Shown here: one piece after another, positions 63,207-64,000 of the stretch | Position numbering within the stretch: the first letter of the stretch is position 1 | Layout of the letters: each line of letters starts with the position of its first letter | Assembly: GCA_964036045.1 (NCBI GenBank) | Contig: OZ038392.1 | Location: 41,144,806 to 41,208,805 of the forward strand | Length of the DNA: 64,000 nt | Direction: 5' to 3' | From: Eutreptiella sp. 'Long Island Sound 2002' | Lineage: Eukaryota > Euglenozoa > Euglenophyceae > Eutreptiales > Eutreptiaceae | Position numbers and translations under genes: made by a program | The notes under the pieces: generated by a model | The model's database searches: none | Told to the model about the DNA's origin: nothing | Seen by the model: the letters and a program-made list of their open reading frames with translations, nothing else

Positions 63207-64000
63207 ATGTGCAGCTGGCGGAACTTTTCGAACATCTGCCGCCCGGCCACCTCAGCTCGGCCATTCGACCGGCTGTGGTACGCCACGGTCTTGGCGTGCC
63301 GAATGCCCATGTGCTTGCACATCGTAATGAACCACTTCTCCACAAACTGACTGCCCCGATAGCTGCAGATGACAGCCGGGACATCAAAAATCGTCAGCCA
63401 ATGCCTGATCATGGCATTAGCGACGGTCTTGGCCTGCAGCCCCACTCCATGCTTGTCCTTCTTGTCCTCCTTCTTGGACTTCTTGCCAGGGACCGCCACG
63501 ATATACCCACTGTGCCTATCCACCGCCAGGATGACACAGTCTAGGTCTCTCCTTCCACGGTGACCTCAGGCATGGCGAATACATCCATGGCCACGGACCG
63601 CATAGGGGCTTCCGGTATAGCCGTGTACACCGGGTTGCCAGCCGTGGACTGGTTGGGGCTCTTCCTGGCCCGACACACGGCGCAGTTGCTGCAGTACTTG
63701 TCCAGGAGGGCGTAGTACCCCGGTGGGAACTTGAAGCGCCACTCCAGGTCCTGCTGCATCTTGTCCCGACCAGGATGCATGAGCTGGGCGTTATGCCAGT
63801 GGCTAATGAGCTCCTCCATTCGGTTCTCAGGGACCAATAGCTTGTCCTTGAGGAACAGTTTGTCCCCACCCTCGGTCAAGCCCTCGGGCCATTCGTCGTC
63901 CGACGGGGCGCTCACGGCATTCCAGCACTTGCTCCAGTGCTCGGATGCCGCATAGTCATCCGACCAGTCCTCTGTGAGCACCGACCTGACTAGCTCTACA
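63207..64000 (-). pseudogene. pol: Second gypsy element: integrase Zn finger and catalytic core (continues off the window)
   Basis: From the right edge the minus strand reads an HHCC finger (HWHNAQLMHPGRDKM...NCAVCRARK near 63650-63800). After a frameshift near 63530 comes the DDE core: first Asp in the DRHSGYIVAV stretch, then VICSYRGSQF where the second catalytic Asp is Tyr, and the Glu in HSRSNGRAEVAGR. The core breaks at 63207 where the TRIM inserted. RT and Gag of this element must lie beyond 64000. The frameshift and the lost Asp make this copy inactive. Confidence 0.85.

Overview
The window is eukaryotic nuclear DNA made almost entirely of nested and adjacent retroelements, plus one spliced gene cluster that may itself be a DNA transposon. 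Evidence for a eukaryote is: LTR and non-LTR retrotransposons, GT-AG introns with TACTAAC/TGCTAAC-type branch sites, poly-Q tracts, and no bacterial-type operons or ribosome binding sites. An alga or another protist seems likely, but I cannot place the organism from sequence alone. Base composition swings sharply: the 20-43 kb core is very GC-rich, while 48-50 kb and 58-63 kb are much richer in A+T. These changes follow element boundaries.

Region 1 (1974-47893, minus strand) is one Ty3/gypsy chromovirus. Its two ~708-bp LTRs are 45 kb apart, about 97% identical by eye, and flanked by the same 7-bp direct repeat (1967-1973 and 47894-47900). From right to left it has a 5' LTR, primer binding site, gag, protease, RT, RNase H, integrase, chromodomain, a long 3' spacer, a purine tract and the 3' LTR. 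Two later insertions split its pol gene. (a) A 9.35-kb LINE (5501-14850, minus) has a 9-bp target duplication just after the chromodomain. (b) A 25.3-kb insertion (17734-43069, coding on plus) has a 5-bp duplication at the start of the RT domain. At both junctions, removing the insert and one duplication copy restores the pol frame in phase. The chromovirus itself is therefore about 11.2 kb.

The LINE carries, 5' to 3', an OTU-like ORF that lacks its catalytic residues, an ORF ending in a convincing AlkB-type 2-oxoglutarate/Fe(II) dioxygenase domain, an APE-type endonuclease plus RT ORF, an RNase H segment and a Zn knuckle. The 25.3-kb insertion looks like a giant non-LTR retrotransposon. It has an AT-rich leader, about 17 tandem 212-bp GC-rich monomers ending just upstream of the first ORF, and then a long coding region decayed by stops and frameshifts. 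That region runs CCCH finger, putative papain/USP-like cysteine protease, C2H2 finger, endonuclease, RT, RNase H, Zn knuckle and further unknown ORFs. The 3' region contains a tandem duplication of a 1.11-kb unit.

Region 2 (about 50.39-58.10 kb) holds a spliced transposase-like gene, a poly-Q/Lys-Glu-rich gene and an acidic Pro/Glu-rich gene. It lies between two arrays of a ~21-bp GGTACC-containing minisatellite whose outer ends are inverted relative to each other. Several introns are themselves built from a ~22-bp GCGCGYGCTA repeat.

Region 3 (59.1-64.0 kb) is the integrase end of a second gypsy element on the minus strand. It is split by a small non-coding LTR element (TRIM-like) with three LTRs and two internal segments. 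The restored integrase frame carries a premature stop and has lost one catalytic Asp.
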